A stretch of DNA of 64,000 nt from Chara braunii (taxonomy: Eukaryota; Streptophyta; Charophyceae; Charales; Characeae), in the NCBI GenBank assembly GCA_003427395.1, contig BFEA01000702.1, positions 350,362-414,361 of the forward strand. The letters run 5' to 3'. This document shows positions 60,659-64,000 of the stretch, in pieces (positions within the stretch are counted from its first letter, which is position 1; each line of letters begins with the position of its first letter). The notes beneath the pieces were generated by a model. It made no database searches and was not told the DNA's origin. It saw only the letters and a list, made by a program, of their open reading frames with translations. The position numbers and the translations under genes were made by a program.

Positions 60659-63600
60659 TGTCGGGACTGGTAAGTCCCGAATAACTTCCCATCACTCGAG
60701 AAACCAAATATGGACGAACTATGTACAATAGAGAAATCTGAAGTGAGACGAGATAAAGGATTAGGCAGCAGGAGGGAATAATGCCCTGGGGCGAGAACCA
60801 CAGGGGGAAAGAACTAAGCGGAGGCAAGCAAGCGAGCGCAAGAATAGGGGCACATAGAACATAGCAGGAGTCCGGGAGGGCTATCGGAATGCAATAAGAC
60901 AAAGGCCAAAAGACCCTTTGAACTAGCAATTGCAGCACGACAACAATAAGGGAATGAGGGAGTTGAGGGATGGGCGACCAGAAGCCGCGGGAAGCCTGGA
61001 AATGAGGGGCCAACGTGGGGGGCACCTACGGGAGCCCCGGAACGAAGCCCACGACCAAAGAGATCGGCACGCACAAGGCGCAAGGAAAGACTAAGGAGAG
61101 GGGTCGCTATGGGGCAACAAGACGCCCAAGGGGTATGGGACACCTCGGGGAAAGGCACCCGGGGCCACGTGAGACTAAGTAAACATAATGGCATCCGGGG
61201 CGAAAAGTATCGGGGACCGCCGACGGGACAAAGTGTCGGGGACCGCCGACGGGACTAAGTGTCGGGGACCGCCGACGGGACTAAGTGTCGAGGACCGCCG
61301 ACATGACTAAGTGTCGGGAACCGCTGACGGGACTATATGTCGGAGACCGCCGACGGGACTAAGTGTCGGGGACCACTGGCGGGACTAAATGTCGGGAACC
61401 ACCAACGGGACAAGAGGCGGGGACATGTGAAAGTCCCAAGAAGAAACAGCGGCACCGCGTGAGGGAAAAATAATAAATACAAGGTGCACCGTCAAGATCG
61501 ACATCTTGACGACCAATAATATTAACACCACTAGTGCAAGTACTAGTGGTGACCAACGGGAAGGCCAAAAGGAAAAGGAAAAGCAAAGAAAGCTGAAGTG
61601 GGAGGCATGGGAGCAATCCGAAAAATCTTGGATCAGCCTCCCTCAAGAAAATAGAGTCAAATAAGACCCCATGTGAAAAATAGCCCTCCGGGAGAAAATC
61701 GGGGTAGGAGGGACCATTGTGGGAGAAATGTAGGAGTAAAAGGAGGCTCTCATGGGCATGGGAAGACCATTATTGCAGTCGGATAAATAACGGACTACAC
61801 CTTGGGCATAGGGAGGGCCTAAACTAAGAGGAAGAGGCTAGAAAAGGGCCTTAACGGCCACTTAACACTTGGCATGCTAGAAAATAATAATAATAAAAAA
61901 AAAAAATTAGGAGAATAACACAAAAAGAGTGAGAGGGAGTGAGTGACTTGGTCGTCAGTAGGGACTGCCATAGGTAGAGACTGGCAGGTCCTTACTGTCC
62001 AAGAAAGGAGGAGAAAATAAAAGAAAAAAAAAGAAAAAAAAAGAAAAAAAAAGAAAAGAAAAGAAGAAAAGGCCTTAACAAGTAAAAAACGGTCACTTGG
62101 AGAGATTCATCCCTGACCAGATTCATTCTGGAATATGGCGGTTTTAAAGGACCAAGAATTTCTTTGATTTTTGCAAAGAAAATAAAAAAAAATCAAGGTC
62201 TCTTGCAACTGGAATAAAATGAAACACATGCATGAGGAGAAACACATGTTTTAGGTGCATCCGAAACCAAAATCAAGCCCGGATGCACTTGGGAGTTGGC
62301 CGTTTCTTTTTTTTTTGAGTGAGGGCTAGTTATGGGGCATTGGGGCTAAGGAATCGACCCCCATTGCAGTCCGAGTTGCAACGGACTGCATGGGGGAGAG
62401 GAAACATATGTTCTAGGTCCTTTCGGAGCCAATATTGAGCCTGGATGCACTAGAAAATTTAACGCTTCATTTTCTTTCAACATGGGGCAAGTTGTGGGGC
62501 TGTGGGTGTGGAAAACAGCCATGACTGCACCCTGAGAAATTACGGACTGCATTGGGATGCCAAGGCTAAGGGGAAATGGGCTACGGCAAGCCCGGAAGAC
62601 TAGAAAGGAACAATTTCGGCAAGGGGCAAAGAAAGACGGTAAACGGCAACCGTGAGATGAGATCTCACGGCCTAGAAAAATCGACACACATATAGAAATG
62701 ATGGGACCTCCAAGGGCAATGGGCCCCAAAAAAATAAAAATGGAACGTCATCCGGGATGATGTCGGGGGCCAAATGGGTCCAAATAATAAAAATCGGAAA
62801 ACGGGACACGCGTCGGCGGGACAGCCGGCGGGACAAGGAAATGGAGCTAGCATGTAGAAAAATGGCAGAGACTTGGGATGTCCCAAGGGAACTATGAGCA
62901 AATACAAGGAATAATTGTGCAAGCCAACGGCACCGTCGAGATCGAGGATCTCAACGGTGAAGAATATTAGCACCACTAATGCAAGCACTAGTGGGGGCAA
63001 GTGGGGGAGCCGTGGGAAAAAGAAAAGTGAAATAAGGATGATGGGAAGGCTGCCCAACAGTCCGGGATATCTCAGACTGGCTAGGCATGAGGAAATAGAG
63101 CCTTGAGAGGCTCAACATGAGAAAAAGGTTGCCCTTAGAAAATCGGAGCAAGAGGGGCTCAAAATTGGGCAAATGGGAGCAAAATGGAGCCCCCTAGGAA
63201 CATGGGGGTGCCATCATTGGAATCCGAGATGTAACGGCCATGTAACAGCCATGAACCTGGCCTTGAATGAGGCCCTAGGGCCTAGAAAGAGGGTGCACAA
63301 CAATTTGACACTTGACACAACACAATAAAAGAAAAAGAAAGAAAAATGAGAGAAAAATGAGGGAAAATGAGACAAAGAGGGAGAAAAGAGTGGAGGAGAA
63401 TGTGCCGGCCTATTGGGACCTGCACAGTAGGGACTGGAAGGTCGCAACAGTGACCTCATCCCTCCTAGAATAAGGGAGGGCAATCCGGAGTGAAGAGATA
63501 TAAAACATGAATTAAAAAACAGAAAATGAGAGAAAAAACAAAAAGGAAGTGGCCGGATTACTTTGTTACCATGGATATGAGATCAGATCTAATGCTGGAT

Positions 63601-64000
63601 AAAATATATCCGTTTTTTGTGGTCCAACTTAAAACGGCTAGCTCCAAAATGAGGTGGCTGCCCAAAAATGGGAAGAAACAAAAGAGGAAAAATGCCAAAA
63701 CTGTGCATTTGGCCCAAAAAGAGAGCCATATGCACCAAAAATTGAAAAAGTAGATTTAGGGGCTCAAAATTGAAGCAAGGGCTACTAGTGGGTAGATCGG
63801 ATTATTGCTGGCCTTGGATCTCAGCCAGATTCAAGGATGAAAATGTGCCGCCACTTGAAAAAATGCTCCGGCCTACCCAAGGGAGGCCGAAACTTGAAAA
63901 AAATCGAGGAAAAGGCGCACTAGACCTTTTTCTCTTAAGTATTGCTGCCCCTTGGGCATTAGGACTTAGGGGGCAGCATTTGAGCAATGAAAAAGAGGCC
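60659..64000 (+). repeat. Element C 3' LTR, continuing past the window
   Basis: Repeats 31,921-35,214 in the same orientation, starting TGTCGGGACTGG and preceded by a polypurine tract. It contains the 26-bp minisatellite (61,206-61,423), the hairpin pair (about 61,490-61,553), an A/AAAAG tract (about 62,010-62,065) and the second hairpin-block copy (about 62,930). The right end lies outside the window. Confidence 0.87.
61206..61423. repeat. 26-bp minisatellite in the element C 3' LTR
   Basis: About eight GTGTCGGGGACC-type units, one more than in the other LTR. Confidence 0.93.

Overview
The window is nuclear DNA from a large, repeat-rich eukaryotic genome. Almost everything recognisable is long-terminal-repeat (LTR) retrotransposon of the Ty3/gypsy (Metaviridae) type, together with satellites, minisatellites and microsatellites. 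No intact host gene could be recognised. A primer-binding site matching a plant-type tRNA-Asp, the plant-like Ty3 architecture, a DNMT3-like methyltransferase fragment and the sheer repeat load fit a streptophyte lineage. A charophyte alga such as Chara is my best guess, but that is inference. Isolated n bases cluster inside repeated DNA, and there are two long N gaps (24,582-24,851 and 46,113-46,729).

Layout. 1-7,750: microsatellites, a diverged tandem duplication (about 540-1,130 and 2,060-2,700) that may hold PIF/Harbinger-like fragments, a small coiled-coil ORF, two unidentified ORFs, a GC-rich minisatellite and a cluster of hairpins. 7,752-27,171: element A, a Ty3/gypsy element on the minus strand. 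It has a complete 3.6-kb 5' LTR on the right, a tRNA-Asp primer-binding site, a long leader carrying many ORFs, then gag, protease, RT, RNase H and integrase, and a truncated 3' LTR on the left. 27,184-40,330: two inverted arms meeting near 31,920. Each runs from LTR-like sequence through a purine/pyrimidine trinucleotide tract into a 91-bp satellite, and the right arm continues into an 82-bp satellite. 31,921 is the start of an LTR (element C) whose second copy starts at 60,659 and runs off the window.

43,480-59,273: element B, a second, diverged Ty3/gypsy element on the plus strand. It has four leader ORFs, gag, protease, RT, RNase H and integrase, a further acidic ORF, minisatellites and a polypurine tract. 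It is degraded: in-frame stops, frameshifts, changed catalytic residues in RT, RNase H and integrase, and a probable hAT-like insertion in the third leader ORF. 59,987-60,502: a DNMT3-like cytosine methyltransferase fragment just upstream of a second polypurine tract and the element C LTR.

Most interesting: elements A and B, though diverged in pol, both carry between the 5' LTR side and gag a tandem array of about 250-290-residue ORFs of one rapidly diverging family that I do not recognise. This looks like an accessory-gene system of these retrotransposons. The DNMT3 fragment at the 3' end of an LTR element fits the known capture of DNA methyltransferases by charophyte retrotransposons.
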